Shown here: positions 52,831-64,000 of the stretch, piece after piece
How the letters are laid out: the number at the start of each line of letters is the position of its first letter
How positions within the stretch are numbered: position 1 is the stretch's first letter
Source of the DNA: Flectonema sp. DT1601
Taxonomy: Eukaryota; Euglenozoa; Diplonemea; Diplonemida; Diplonemidae
Direction: 5' to 3'
Assembly: GCA_964019425.1 (NCBI GenBank)
Contig: OZ025847.1
Coordinates: 278,501-342,500 of the forward strand
Length of the DNA stretch: 64,000 nt
Notes under the pieces: model-generated
What the model saw: only the letters and a program-made list of their open reading frames with translations
What the model was told of the DNA's origin: nothing
The model's database searches: none
Program-made: the position numbers and the translations under genes

Positions 52831-53073
52831 TTGAACAATTTTTTTTGTCACTTGGACAAGAGCTTTGTGCCGTTTTACTTTCTATTCAGCACACTCATCT
52901 GTGGATTTATGATAATGGATGGATTGAAAGCCAATAACACAAACGGTCAAGGATGTGATGACTTGGGAAATGATAAAAGTAATCTTTCTGGAACTTCTGC
53001 TCAGTACATGCAAATGCATCTTGACACGCGGGAACCCTTCGGGCAGTACTGCGCTCTTGATAATTCAAAGTAG
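52831..53073 (+). CDS. Hypothetical 80-residue protein or exon
   Basis: Starts MNNFFCHLDKSFVPFYF with a hydrophobic segment at 13-28 that could be a signal or membrane anchor, then a polar Asn/Asp-rich part. Not low-complexity and apparently single-copy. No family recognised. It could be a first exon of the gene downstream, or chance. Confidence 0.25.
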   Translation: MNNFFCHLDKSFVPFYFLFSTLICGFMIMDGLKANNTNGQGCDDLGNDKSNLSGTSAQYMQMHLDTREPFGQYCALDNSK

Positions 53074-53330
53074 CCTTAAAAAAGCTCTCATGCTTGCATG
53101 AGTTAGATACCCTGATAACCCGGTCAGAAACAGGAGTGTCGCTTGCGACCAGGCTGTCTGTAACTCGCAGGTGTCTTGACTTTGAAATTCGGTTGGAATG
53201 ACGTGTAAGAGGACAACAGTTCTCTGTAAGGTGACCCAGCCCTGCACACATACCGTTCTTTGCATGCACTCAGTAAATTTTTCAGAGGCTGAGAACACTA
53301 TCAGGACCTGACGAACAACCCAACCTTTCC

Positions 53331-53534
53331 GTGAGTACTTGTCTTTGCTAATCTCGTCAAGCCAGATGAACATCATACAAACGTTATCTCAACATCCGTG
53401 TGCGGGTGTTATCTTCCTCATCTCGGTTTAGCCCTGCACCATCTGCGGATTCTCGAAGGAAACTGGTCGCCTACGATGCTTCGTTCAGTAAAACGTACAA
53501 GTTCCTAATCATAAACGTTTTTCTTTCTCTCTAG
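53331..53534 (+). other. Probable 5'UTR intron of the coiled-coil gene
   Basis: Donor CC-GTGAGTACTT at 53331 and acceptor TTTTTCTTTCTCTCTAG ending at 53534, 43 bases before the ATG at 53578. The layout matches the leader introns proposed for the tyrosinase genes. Confidence 0.45.
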
Positions 53535-53577
53535 GCTTTTACTCTTTTACTACAAACTCTTATTCTCAATCTCTAAG

Positions 53578-54303
53578 ATGCCCGGAAACATAGTTGAAAC
53601 TCAACCTGCTGCCACTGAAACTCAGCCTGCCTCAGCTTTGGCTGACACAAGACCTAGTATTGAGGGAACCTTTCAATCCTTTGACGCACTTCGTGCGAGG
53701 GTAACCCTCGCTTCTTGTTCTTCGGGAAGGGGGTTTAAGACAAGCCACGTAGTGGGGAAAAGGGTGACAATGCCGCAGAGTGAAGCTCTCGACCGCACGC
53801 CGACCAAGATTTTACGACAAGAGAGTCACGTTATCTCCGTTAAAGAGAATACACCTATTGCGAGACAATGGTCCGAGGGTAGGATTGACTTACTCGAGAA
53901 CTACTGTCGAGCAGTAGATGACTCTCTCGAAACAAACGAGAAAGCGGCAGAGCTCTCAGAACAACTTCTGGATGCCCAACTTCGCCTCTCGGAGCTGAAT
54001 CACCAACGGTGTACAACTCACGCAGAGCAGCTTGAGCAATCCATGATGTTAACGGGACTGGCGAGCGATTTAAATGCTCAACTCGCCTTGGCACGGTCTC
54101 AAATTGCGGCCCTGAAGTTCCAATTAGCTTCATGGGCAGAAGGTTTGAGTCCGCCAGACACAGAAGAACATGAGGAAAATGAAACTCCGCCGAGAAAGTC
54201 TGAGCGTTCAACTCTGAAAAAACGAACCCCTCCATCAAGATATCGTTACAATCGAAGGAGATGTTCTGCTGATGACGTTCACGGTGACTCCACCCCCTTG
54301 TAA
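53578..54303 (+). CDS. Coiled-coil protein of unknown role, 241 aa
   Basis: Complete frame from ATG to TAA. Residues 1-30 are Thr/Pro/Ala-rich with an ETQPA repeat. Residues 103-187 form a likely coiled coil (LSEQLLDAQLRLSELN; ALARSQIAALKFQLASW). Residues 194-201 are acidic and 206-228 strongly basic (KKRTPPSRYRYNRRR), as in nucleic-acid-binding or nuclear proteins. No catalytic domain is seen. It lies in apparently single-copy DNA between a minisatellite and repeat block B, whose head begins only about 45 bases past the stop, so its 3' UTR would run into the repeat. The start follows a likely splice acceptor. It may be a host gene or an accessory gene of the repeat block; only one copy is present in the window. 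Confidence 0.6.
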   Translation: MPGNIVETQPAATETQPASALADTRPSIEGTFQSFDALRARVTLASCSSGRGFKTSHVVGKRVTMPQSEALDRTPTKILRQESHVISVKENTPIARQWSEGRIDLLENYCRAVDDSLETNEKAAELSEQLLDAQLRLSELNHQRCTTHAEQLEQSMMLTGLASDLNAQLALARSQIAALKFQLASWAEGLSPPDTEEHEENETPPRKSERSTLKKRTPPSRYRYNRRRCSADDVHGDSTPL

Positions 54304-54342
54304 TTCTCTTTTTCCTTACTTTCACATCACTTTGTTTAGTTA

Positions 54343-54690
54343 GTTTTTTAGCTTATTTATTATTTATTGTTCGTTTTTGTTTGTATTATTTTATCGATAT
54401 GTTTATGTCCGTCAGATCATAACGTTAATCAGGTTAATTGTTAATTGTTAATTATAAATGGTCTAAACCCCAATCCAAGTTCCCAAGGCTTGGCATAGAT
54501 TTGAGTGACGCCTTACTGGCCTCCTCATCCTCTATGAGTGGTGAGGGGGCCAGCAATGGTTTTTTTTTTTTTTTTTTTTCTCTTATTTCTTTTTTTCTTT
54601 TTCTTTTACTCTAATATGAAATATTTTTGAACAAAATGTGATTATTAATTTAAAAAAAAAAAAAAAAAATAATAATGTAAATGAATAATA
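54343..54690 (+). repeat. Head module of block B
   Basis: Third head copy, starting AGCTTATTTATTATT at about 54352. Its A-run is uninterrupted, the empty site matching the 28S-bearing insertion in block A. Confidence 0.87.
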
Positions 54691-55442
54691 AAAAAAAAAA
54701 AAAAAAAAACATGCCTTGGGAATACAATCAAAGCCCCAATTAATCGGTCCTTTCTTTTTCCTTCTTGTCAAGTGATCGCTCCACTCGTCGATCACCAAAA
54801 CCGATTGTATTTATATCTGTTCTTTTCTCAACGATCGGCTATACCGACCATTTTTTTTTTATAAATAATTGTTTTCTTCTTCTCGACGATCAGATCCAAT
54901 TGATCGACCTTTTTTTTTTTTTTTTTTCCTTTATTCCTTCCATCCCTCCCGCTCCCCTAATTTTAAATAAAAACAAGATCAGCTCAGCTTGATCGTTAAT
55001 CTTTTTTTCTTTTTTTAATTTAAACTGATTGTATTTATATCTGTTTATTTTTCTCGACGATCGGCTATACCGATCAACCTTTAAAATAATTTCTTCTTCT
55101 CGACGATCAGATCCAATTGATCAACCTTTTCTTTTTTTTTCCTCTATTCCTTCCATCCCTCCCGCTCCCCTATTTGTAATAAAAACAAGATCAGCTCAGC
55201 TTGATCGTTAATCTTTTTTTCTTTTTTTAATTTAAACTGATTGTATTTATATCTGTTTATTTTTCTCAACGATCGGCTATACCGATCAACCTTTAAAAAA
55301 ATTTCCTCTTCTCGACGATCAGATCCAATTGATCAACCTTTTCTTTTTTTTTTCCTCTATTCCTTCCATCCCTCCCGCTCCCCTATTTGTAATAAAAACA
55401 AGATCAGCTCAGCTTGATCGTTAAATTTTTTTTTCTTTCTTT
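54691..55442 (+). repeat. Block B: GATC-armed hairpin series (three rounds)
   Basis: As 39690-40215 but with three rounds of the GATCGG / CGATCA / GATCAGCT hairpins rather than two (54825-54995, 55055-55210, 55265-55425). Confidence 0.82.
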
Positions 55443-57131
55443 TTTGTTGGTCCTAGTCAAGACCTTAAACTGACTAACCGGTCTTAATTTTAAATAAGTG
55501 TTAACCTAGTTTCTCTTTTCCTTTTCAATTTCCTTTTAATACTCTCTATCTGGTCTGTTATGTCATATTTCTCATTTAATTTTATCATCCATTTTACTTT
55601 TCACTGTTTCCCATCTACATTTTATTTTCAAATAGTTACGGTCTGTTAAAAAAAAAAAAAAAGTTTAAATAAGTTAAATTGAACATGTTAACTCAATTCC
55701 TCAATTCTTCCGTCATGGTCATGACATTCTTTTTCGTTTCTCTAATGCACAAGAGATACCATCACTCATGAGATACCAACGCACATACGAGATACCAGCA
55801 CTCCAGAGATACCGACACGCTAGAGATACCAAGTCACTTGAGATACCTCCTTGTAAATTAATTCCCGGTATTTCAAATTTGAATTGATAGTGTCAACTCT
55901 GCTTGCTGCTCTTGTTAATGTGTTGTCTCCTGAAAGTGATCTTAACTCCTGTAAAAAGAAAAAAAAAAAGAAATCAAAAAAGAAGAATTTTCAAACGAAG
56001 TTATAACAACCCCTACCACCCATTATGATCAATTCCGCTTGTTTTTTTTTTTTTTTTTTAAAACAAAAAAAAAAATAAAAAATTATAAAAGATTAAACAA
56101 TGTTATCATTGTATTTTTATCGATCGACTATGTCGATTACTTTCTATTTTCCGTCCTGGTCAAGACGCTAAACTGATTGTTTTTTTTTTTTTTTCAAAAT
56201 TAATAAAAAAGAATATAAAAAAAAAAATAAAAAAAAGAATAAACAATGTTATCATTGTTTTTTTATCGTTCGACTTTGTCGACTAATTTCTATTCTCCGT
56301 TTTTTTCTTAAAAAATAAATAAAAAGAATTTAAAAAAAAAAAAAAAAAAAAAGAATAAACAATGTTATCATTGTTTTTTTATCGATCGACTATGTCGATT
56401 ACTTTCTATTTTCCGTTTTTTTCTTTAAAAATAAATAAAAAGAATAAAAAAAAAAAAAAAAGGAATAAACAATGTTATCATTGTTTTTATTTTATCGATC
56501 GACTATGTCGATTACTTTCTATTTTCCGTCCTGGTCAAGACGCTAAACTGATTGTTTTTTCTTTAAAAAATAAAAAGAAGGATTTAAAAAAAAGAAGAAA
56601 AAAAAAAAAAAGAATAAACAATGTTATCATTGTTTTTTTATCGATCGACTATGTCGATCACTTTCTATTTTTCGTCCTGGTCAAGACGCTAAACTGATTG
56701 TTTTTTCTTTAAAAATAATAAAAAGGATTTAAAAAAAAAAAAAAAAAAAAAAAGAATAAACAATGTTATCATTGTTTTTTTATCGATCGACTATGTCGAT
56801 CACTTTCTATTTTCCGTCCTGGTCAAGACGCAAAACTGATTGTTTTTTTTTCAAAATTAATAAAAAAGAATACAAAAAAAAATAAAAAAAAAAAGAATAA
56901 ACAATGTTATCATTGTTTTTTTTTTTATCGTTCGACGTTGTTGACTAATTTCTATTTTCCGTTTTTTTTTTTTCTTTTTAAAAAATAAATAAAAAGATTT
57001 AAAAAAAAAAAAAAAAAGAATAAACAATGTTATCATTGTTTTTTTTATCGATCGACTATGTCGATTACTTTCTATTTTCCGTCCTGGTCAAGACGCTAAA
57101 CTGATTGTTTTTTCTTTAAAAAAAAAAAAAG

Positions 57132-57168
<37 letters not shown>

Positions 57169-57942
57169 ATAAACAATGTTATCATTGTTTTTTTTTTATC
57201 GATCGACTATGTCGATCACTTTCTATTTTCCGTCCTGGTCAAGACGCTAAACTGATTGTTTTTTTTTTCAAAATTAATAAAAAAGAATATAAAAAAAAAA
57301 ATAAAAAAAAAAGAATAAACAATGTTATCATTGTTTTTTTTTTTATCGTTCGACTTTGTTGACTAATTTCTATTTTCCGTTTTTTTTCTTTTTAAAATAA
57401 AAAGAATTTAAAAAAAAAAAAAAAAAAGAGTAAACAATGTTATCATTGTTTTTTTTATCGATCGACTATGTCGATTACTTTCTATTTTCCGTCCTGGTCA
57501 AGACGCTAAACTGATTGTTTTTTTTTCAAAATTAATAAAAAAGAATATAAAAAAAAACAAAAAAAAAAAGAATAAACAATGTTATCATTGTTTTTTTTTA
57601 TCGTTCGACTTTGTCGACTAATTTTTATTTTCCGTTTTTTTTCTTTAAAAATAAATAAAAAGAATTTAAAAAAAAAAAAAAAAAAAGAATAAACAATGTT
57701 ATCATTGTTTTTTTATCGATCGACTATGTCGATCACTTTCTATTTTCCGTCCTGGTCAAGACGCTAAACTGATTGTTTTTTCTTTAAAATAATAAAAAGG
57801 ATTAAAAAAAAAAAAAAAAAAAAAAAAGAATAAACAATGTTATCATTGTTTTTTATCGATCGACTATGTCGATCACTTTCTATTTTCCGTCCTGGTCAAG
57901 ACGCTAAACTGATTGTTTTTTCTTTAAAAAATAATTAAAAGG

Positions 57943-57973
<31 letters not shown>

Positions 57974-58365
57974 ATAAACAATGTTATCATTGTTTTTTTA
58001 TCGATCGACTATGTCGATCACTTTCAATTTTCCGTCCTGGTCAGGACGCTAAACTGATTGTTTTTTCTTTAAAAATAAATAAAAAGAATAAAAAAAAAGA
58101 AAAAAAAAAGGAATAAACAATGTTATCATTGTTTTTTTTTTATCGATCGACTATGTCGATTACTTTCTATTTTCCGTCCTGGTCAGGACGCTAAACTGAT
58201 TGTTTTTTCTTTAAAAATAAATAAAAAGAATAAAAAAAAAAGAAAAAAAAAAGGAATAAACAATGTTATCATTGTTTTTTATCGATCGACTATGTCGATC
58301 ACTTTCTATTTTCCGTCCTGGTCAAGACGCTAAACTGATTGTTTTTTCTTTAAAATAATTAAAAG

Positions 58366-58398
<33 letters not shown>

Positions 58399-58651
58399 AT
58401 AAACAATGTTATCATTGTCTTTTTTCTATCGATCGACTATGTGGATCACTTTCAATTTTCCGTCCTGGTCAGGACGCTAAACTGATTGTTTTTTCTTTAA
58501 AAATAAATAAAAAGAATAAAAAAAAAAAAAAAAAAAAGGAATAAACAATGTTATCATTGTTTTTTTTCTATCGATCGACTATGTCGATTAATTTCTATTT
58601 TCCGTCCTGATCGAGACGCTAAACTGATTGTTTCCTTTTTTTAAATAATAA

Positions 58652-58690
<39 letters not shown>

Positions 58691-59086
58691 ATCTCCCTGC
58701 TATCCTCATATCCCCACAATAATATTATACCTTTTCATTTTCTCTTTCCTTTTCTGGTCTTTTTTTTTTCTTTTTTTCCTTTTTCATACAACGTTTTTTA
58801 TTTATATTTTATTTTTTTTTTTTTTTTTCATGTTTGATTATTTCCTCTTCATATTTTTTTTCTATTCTTTCTTTTTTTTTTTTTTTTTTTTTTTCTCTAC
58901 CTCTCTCTTAATTCTGTTCGTTTCTTTGAAACGAAAATTCATTTGAATATTATTCCTTGGTCAGCAACCATCATTGTCGCCCTTTGGGCCTGTTAAAAAA
59001 AAAAAAAAAATAAAAAGAAAGTTTACGTCGGGAATAGGGCAGGAGCCAAAAGCTCCCAGTCCGTTACTTCCCACTTATCGAAATTC
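55443..59086 (+). repeat. Block B remainder, first copy of a 3.64 kb tandem duplication
   Basis: Runs from TTTGTTGGTCCTAGTCAAG through the GAGATACC minisatellite (55748-55848), 19 satellite units (56095-58640) and the tail to TATCGAAATTC. The next base starts the same sequence again. No gene; open frames in the satellite are repeat translation. Confidence 0.92.
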
Positions 59087-60776
59087 TTTGTTGGTCCTAG
59101 TCAAGACCTTAAACTGACTAACCGGTCTTAATTTTAAATAAGTGTTAACCTAGTTTCTCTTTTCCTTTTCAATTTCCTTTTAATACTCTCTATCTGGTCT
59201 GTTATGTCATATTTCTCATTTAATTTTATCATCCATTTTACTTTTCACTGTTTCCCATCTACATTTTATTTTCAAATAGTTACGGTCTGTTAAAAAAAAA
59301 AAAAAAGTTTAAATAAGTTAAATTGAACATGTTAACTCAATTCCTCAATTCTTCCGTCATGGTCATGACATTCTTTTTCGTTTCTCTAATGCACAAGAGA
59401 TACCATCACTCATGAGATACCAACGCACATACGAGATACCAGCACTCCAGAGATACCGACACGCTAGAGATACCAAGTCACTTGAGATACCTCCTTGTAA
59501 ATTAATTCCCGGTATTTCAAATTTGAATTGATAGTGTCAACTCTGCTTGCTGCTCTTGTTAATGTGTTGTCTCCTGAAAGTGATCTTAACTCCTGTAAAA
59601 AGAAAAAAAAAAAGAAATCAAAAAAGAAGAATTTTCAAACGAAGTTATAACAACCCCTACCACCCATTATGATCAATTCCGCTTGTTTTTTTTTTTTTTT
59701 TTTAAAACAAAAAAAAAAATAAAAAATTATAAAAGATTAAACAATGTTATCATTGTATTTTTATCGATCGACTATGTCGATTACTTTCTATTTTCCGTCC
59801 TGGTCAAGACGCTAAACTGATTGTTTTTTTTTTTTTTTCAAAATTAATAAAAAAGAATATAAAAAAAAAAATAAAAAAAAGAATAAACAATGTTATCATT
59901 GTTTTTTTATCGTTCGACTTTGTCGACTAATTTCTATTCTCCGTTTTTTTCTTAAAAAATAAATAAAAAGAATTTAAAAAAAAAAAAAAAAAAAAAAGAA
60001 TAAACAATGTTATCATTGTTTTTTTATCGATCGACTATGTCGATTACTTTCTATTTTCCGTTTTTTTCTTTAAAAATAAATAAAAAGAATAAAAAAAAAA
60101 AAAAAAGGAATAAACAATGTTATCATTGTTTTTATTTTATCGATCGACTATGTCGATTACTTTCTATTTTCCGTCCTGGTCAAGACGCTAAACTGATTGT
60201 TTTTTCTTTAAAAAATAAAAAGAAGGATTTAAAAAAAAGAAGAAAAAAAAAAAAAAGAATAAACAATGTTATCATTGTTTTTTTATCGATCGACTATGTC
60301 GATCACTTTCTATTTTTCGTCCTGGTCAAGACGCTAAACTGATTGTTTTTTCTTTAAAAATAATAAAAAGGATTTAAAAAAAAAAAAAAAAAAAAAAAGA
60401 ATAAACAATGTTATCATTGTTTTTTTATCGATCGACTATGTCGATCACTTTCTATTTTCCGTCCTGGTCAAGACGCAAAACTGATTGTTTTTTTTTCAAA
60501 ATTAATAAAAAAGAATACAAAAAAAAATAAAAAAAAAAAGAATAAACAATGTTATCATTGTTTTTTTTTTTATCGTTCGACGTTGTTGACTAATTTCTAT
60601 TTTCCGTTTTTTTTTTTTCTTTTTAAAAAATAAATAAAAAGATTTAAAAAAAAAAAAAAAAAGAATAAACAATGTTATCATTGTTTTTTTTATCGATCGA
60701 CTATGTCGATTACTTTCTATTTTCCGTCCTGGTCAAGACGCTAAACTGATTGTTTTTTCTTTAAAAAAAAAAAAAG

Positions 60777-60813
<37 letters not shown>

Positions 60814-61587
60814 ATAAACAATGTTATCATTGTTTTTTTTTTATCGATCGACTATGTCGATCACTTTCTATTTTCCGTCCTGGTCAAGACGCTAAACTGA
60901 TTGTTTTTTTTTTCAAAATTAATAAAAAAGAATATAAAAAAAAAAATAAAAAAAAAAGAATAAACAATGTTATCATTGTTTTTTTTTTTATCGTTCGACT
61001 TTGTTGACTAATTTCTATTTTCCGTTTTTTTTCTTTTTAAAATAAAAAGAATTTAAAAAAAAAAAAAAAAAAGAGTAAACAATGTTATCATTGTTTTTTT
61101 TATCGATCGACTATGTCGATTACTTTCTATTTTCCGTCCTGGTCAAGACGCTAAACTGATTGTTTTTTTTTCAAAATTAATAAAAAAGAATATAAAAAAA
61201 AACAAAAAAAAAAAGAATAAACAATGTTATCATTGTTTTTTTTTATCGTTCGACTTTGTCGACTAATTTTTATTTTCCGTTTTTTTTCTTTAAAAATAAA
61301 TAAAAAGAATTTAAAAAAAAAAAAAAAAAAAGAATAAACAATGTTATCATTGTTTTTTTATCGATCGACTATGTCGATCACTTTCTATTTTCCGTCCTGG
61401 TCAAGACGCTAAACTGATTGTTTTTTCTTTAAAATAATAAAAAGGATTAAAAAAAAAAAAAAAAAAAAAAAAGAATAAACAATGTTATCATTGTTTTTTA
61501 TCGATCGACTATGTCGATCACTTTCTATTTTCCGTCCTGGTCAAGACGCTAAACTGATTGTTTTTTCTTTAAAAAATAATTAAAAGG

Positions 61588-61618
<31 letters not shown>

Positions 61619-62152
61619 ATAAACAATGTTATCATTGTTTTTTTATCGATCGACTATGTCGATCACTTTCAATTTTCCGTCCTGGTCAGGACGCTAAACT
61701 GATTGTTTTTTCTTTAAAAATAAATAAAAAGAATAAAAAAAAAGAAAAAAAAAAGGAATAAACAATGTTATCATTGTTTTTTTTTTATCGATCGACTATG
61801 TCGATTACTTTCTATTTTCCGTCCTGGTCAGGACGCTAAACTGATTGTTTTTTCTTTAAAAATAAATAAAAAGAATAAAAAAAAAGAAAAAAAAAAGGAA
61901 TAAACAATGTTATCATTGTTTTTTTTTTATCGATCGACTATGTCGATTACTTTCTATTTTCCGTCCTGGTCAGGACGCTAAACTGATTGTTTTTTCTTTA
62001 AAAATAAATAAAAAGAATAAAAAAAAAAAAAAAAAAAAGGAATAAACAATGTTATCATTGTTTTTTTTCTATCGATCGACTATGTCGATTAATTTCTATT
62101 TTCCGTCCTGATCGAGACGCTAAACTGATTGTTTCCTTTTTTTAAATAATAA

Positions 62153-62190
<38 letters not shown>

Positions 62191-62586
62191 ATCTCCCTGC
62201 TATCCTCATATCCCCACAATAATATTATACCTTTTCATTTTCTCTTTCCTTTTCTGGTCTTTTTTTTTTCTTTTTTTCCTTTTTCATACAACGTTTTTTA
62301 TTTATATTTTATTTTTTTTTTTTTTTTTCATGTTTGATTATTTCCTCTTCATATTTTTTTTCTATTCTTTCTTTTTTTTTTTTTTTTTTTTTTTCTCTAC
62401 CTCTCTCTTAATTCTGTTCGTTTCTTTGAAACGAAAATTCATTTGAATATTATTCCTTGGTCAGCAACCATCATTGTCGCCCTTTGGGCCTGTTAAAAAA
62501 AAAAAAAAAATAAAAAGAAAGTTTACGTCGGGAATAGGGCAGGAGCCAAAAGCTCCCAGTCCGTTACTTCCCACTTATCGAAATTC
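59087..62586 (+). repeat. Block C, second copy of the tandem duplication
   Basis: 3500 bp, almost identical to 55443-59086 through most of its length, but with 18 satellite units instead of 19; the 144 bp shortfall is one unit. It ends at the same TATCGAAATTC, now against the MULE gene. Confidence 0.93.
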
Positions 62587-64000
62587 ACGTGCACAAACGC
62601 ATGTGGGTGGAAAGTATGTGCCACAGCAACAGACGAAGGTTGCTACCACATAACGCGTGTGGTTCTTCGGCACGACAGCACGTGTGCTGTTGGAGAAAGC
62701 AGCTCCTACGGTATGAAGAATACTGTCTCATACCTTGCTGCTGAAAAGTGTAGGTATGCCTGCCTGCCTCATAATTGTATTCTGGTTGGTTACTATTAGT
62801 TTTTGCCACAACACTAAACATAGGTCTCTAGGAGAGAAATACACCGCGGCGTGTTTAATCGCAGACATGAAGGAGAAGGGGGTCGTGATAAAGAAGGACA
62901 CCGCCTATCGCGCGCTGCAGAAGGCGGATAGGGAGATCAACGGGGATCCCCACGACGGGTACAAATTCTTAGAGTCGTGGTGCCGCGCAGCGGAGGTGGC
63001 AAACCCTGGGACTAAGTGGCACATTGCGGACAAGGACGGACGATTTTGTCATTTGTTCCTCGCCTTTGGTCCCTGCATTGACGGGGCAAAACATTGTCCC
63101 CAAGGTTTTGGGGTGACCGATGGGTGCTCCCTGAAAGGGTACTACGTCGGGAATTTTCTAACGTTGTTGGGCATGGATGCTTCTGGGCGAGAGTTCCCAG
63201 TTGCCTTTGCCATCACAGGAAACGAGAGCAAAAAAACCTGGGGATGGTTTTTTGACAAGTGTCGCAGCACGCTTGGTGAAGATTTTTTCAACGGGTATGC
63301 ACTGATGTCAGACCAGCAGAAAGGCCTCGACACAGCGATGAAAAAGTCGTTCCCACAGGCCAAGGGGTTGAAGTGTTCAGCCCACATGGAACGCAACATA
63401 AAGGTTGCCTTCAAAAGTAAGGAAGCCGTGTCGAAGTTTAAGAAACTTCGAATGACGTCATCGGAAGAGAGGTACGAGGAAGTGTTCGACACCCTCGATC
63501 CTGAATTTCAGGAGTACCTGAAGGGGAAAGACCCAACATCATGGGCAACGTGCCAGATAAGAGCACGGAATTATGGACATACAACGTCCAACCTGGCGGA
63601 GAGCTTTAACGCCTCCTTATCAAAGATAAGGGCGAAAAGCATCCTCGGCCTGTTAAACGGGTTACTAGGCCAGCTTTCTCGTTGGTTCTATGAACGGCAC
63701 ATGGAAGATACAGGCAACGACGACGGAGTACTACAGCACGTGCAGGACAAGGTGGAGGCGCTTAACGCCGAAGCCTCACGTTACGATGTAATACCTGTAA
63801 GTAAGTTAGGGGAGGTATATGAAGGTATTCCTATAACTCTCTCTTGCAAAAACATTCAAACTAATATTGTATTGTAATCCCCACAGCTTCAGTAATTAAG
63901 GGAGAAAGTACCCGCCTGGTGAAGGTCATCGCGAATGAAAAAATTGTGACGTGCGCCTGTTTGGTGCCTGAACAGACAGGCGTCCCCTGTGTCCACGCAT
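62587..64000 (+). CDS. MULE (Mutator-like) transposase, both ends missing
   Basis: DDE transposase of a cut-and-paste DNA transposon. Three exons are proposed: 62587-62753, 62824-63800 and 63887-64000 onward. Exon 1 has a Cys/His finger of WRKY-GCM/FLYWCH style (CTNACGWKVC, then GCYHITRVVLRHDSTC). Exon 2 has the MULE core: Asp in GVTDG (63119), Asp in LMSDQQ (63311), the typical C-x2-H in KCSAHMERN (63374-63385), and Glu in NLAESFNAS (63599). Exon 3 starts a SWIM zinc finger, VTCACLVP then GVPCVHA. The frame is intact throughout what is visible. The 5' end is cut at 62586 by the end of repeat block C; the 3' end leaves the window. An ATG at 62735 inside intron 1 would give a false start. Confidence 0.88.
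62754..62823 (+). other. MULE intron 1 (70 bp)
   Basis: Donor TAG-GTATGCC, branch-like CACTAAAC, acceptor ACATAG. Removing it joins AAEKC to RSLGEKYT in frame and restores the usual run from the N-terminal finger to the transposase core. Confidence 0.7.
63801..63886 (+). other. MULE intron 2 (86 bp)
   Basis: Donor GTAAGTTAGG, acceptor AATCCCCACAG. The nearby donor at 63797 would lead straight to a stop; the one at 63801 keeps the frame and reads into the SWIM finger, which decides the site. Confidence 0.8.

Noticed and set aside
52907-53376. Minus-strand frames of 120 and 103 codons
   Set aside because: They overlap each other and the sense candidate at 52831-53073, with no recognisable motif or splice support.
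56362-56697. 111-codon frame in the satellite (also 60007-60342)
   Set aside because: It repeats with the satellite unit (CYHCF, IDRLCR) and consists of Lys and Phe from A- and T-runs.
62735-62820. ATG at 62735 as the MULE start, with a hydrophobic N-terminus
   Set aside because: The hydrophobic stretch is the translation of intron 1; the finger-coding frame upstream joins the core in frame once the intron is removed.

Overview
The window is eukaryotic nuclear DNA, probably from a unicellular eukaryote. Evidence: spliceosomal introns with GT..AG ends, a secreted protein joining a CUB-like domain to a tyrosinase, a fragment of eukaryotic 28S rRNA, a Mutator-like (MULE) transposase with two short introns, and very AT-rich homopolymer-laden spacers. 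The lineage cannot be fixed from sequence alone. No bacterial operons, phage genes or CRISPR arrays were seen.

Region 1 (1-37404) is a head-to-tail tandem array of a 3.24-3.25 kb unit. Each unit carries one minus-strand gene for a secreted 599 or 603 aa protein: signal peptide, CUB-like domain, Pro/Thr-rich linker, type-3 copper tyrosinase domain and a short Cys-containing tail. Eleven genes are complete and a twelfth runs off the left edge. Units are almost identical. They differ by a GAAGCT hexanucleotide count (5 or 3), a T7/T8 run and a few single-base differences. These markers show a hidden three-unit period. The array stops at 37404, cutting the leader of the last gene.

Region 2 (37405-43504) starts with single-copy DNA and an unrecognised coding fragment, then enters a roughly 4 kb non-coding repeat block (block A). 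The block has a head module, GATC-armed hairpins, a GAGATACC minisatellite, an array of multi-hairpin satellite units, and a fixed terminus ending TATCGAAATTC. Within it sits a 1.1 kb element with 47 bp terminal inverted repeats that carries a piece of 28S rRNA and two tRNA-like sequences. Sister copies of the block supply the empty site.

Region 3 (43505-52490) is an inverted copy of the same block, broken up by other elements: a 1.86 kb TA-flanked DNA transposon with a Cys-rich protein gene, an adjoining 1.8 kb element with about 170 bp inverted repeats, foldback elements built from GGGAAATATTC units, and a duplicated 270 bp repeat.

Region 4 (52491-62586) holds a 31 bp minisatellite, a probable host gene for a 241 aa coiled-coil protein, a direct copy of the block (B), and a recent 3.6 kb tandem duplication of most of B (C). 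Region 5 (62587-64000) is a MULE transposase gene whose 5' part is cut off by the end of copy C and whose 3' part leaves the window.

Functionally the window divides in two. The left is a dosage-type amplification of one secreted copper oxidase. The right is a nested repeat region where structured non-coding blocks have multiplied, inverted and received DNA transposons.
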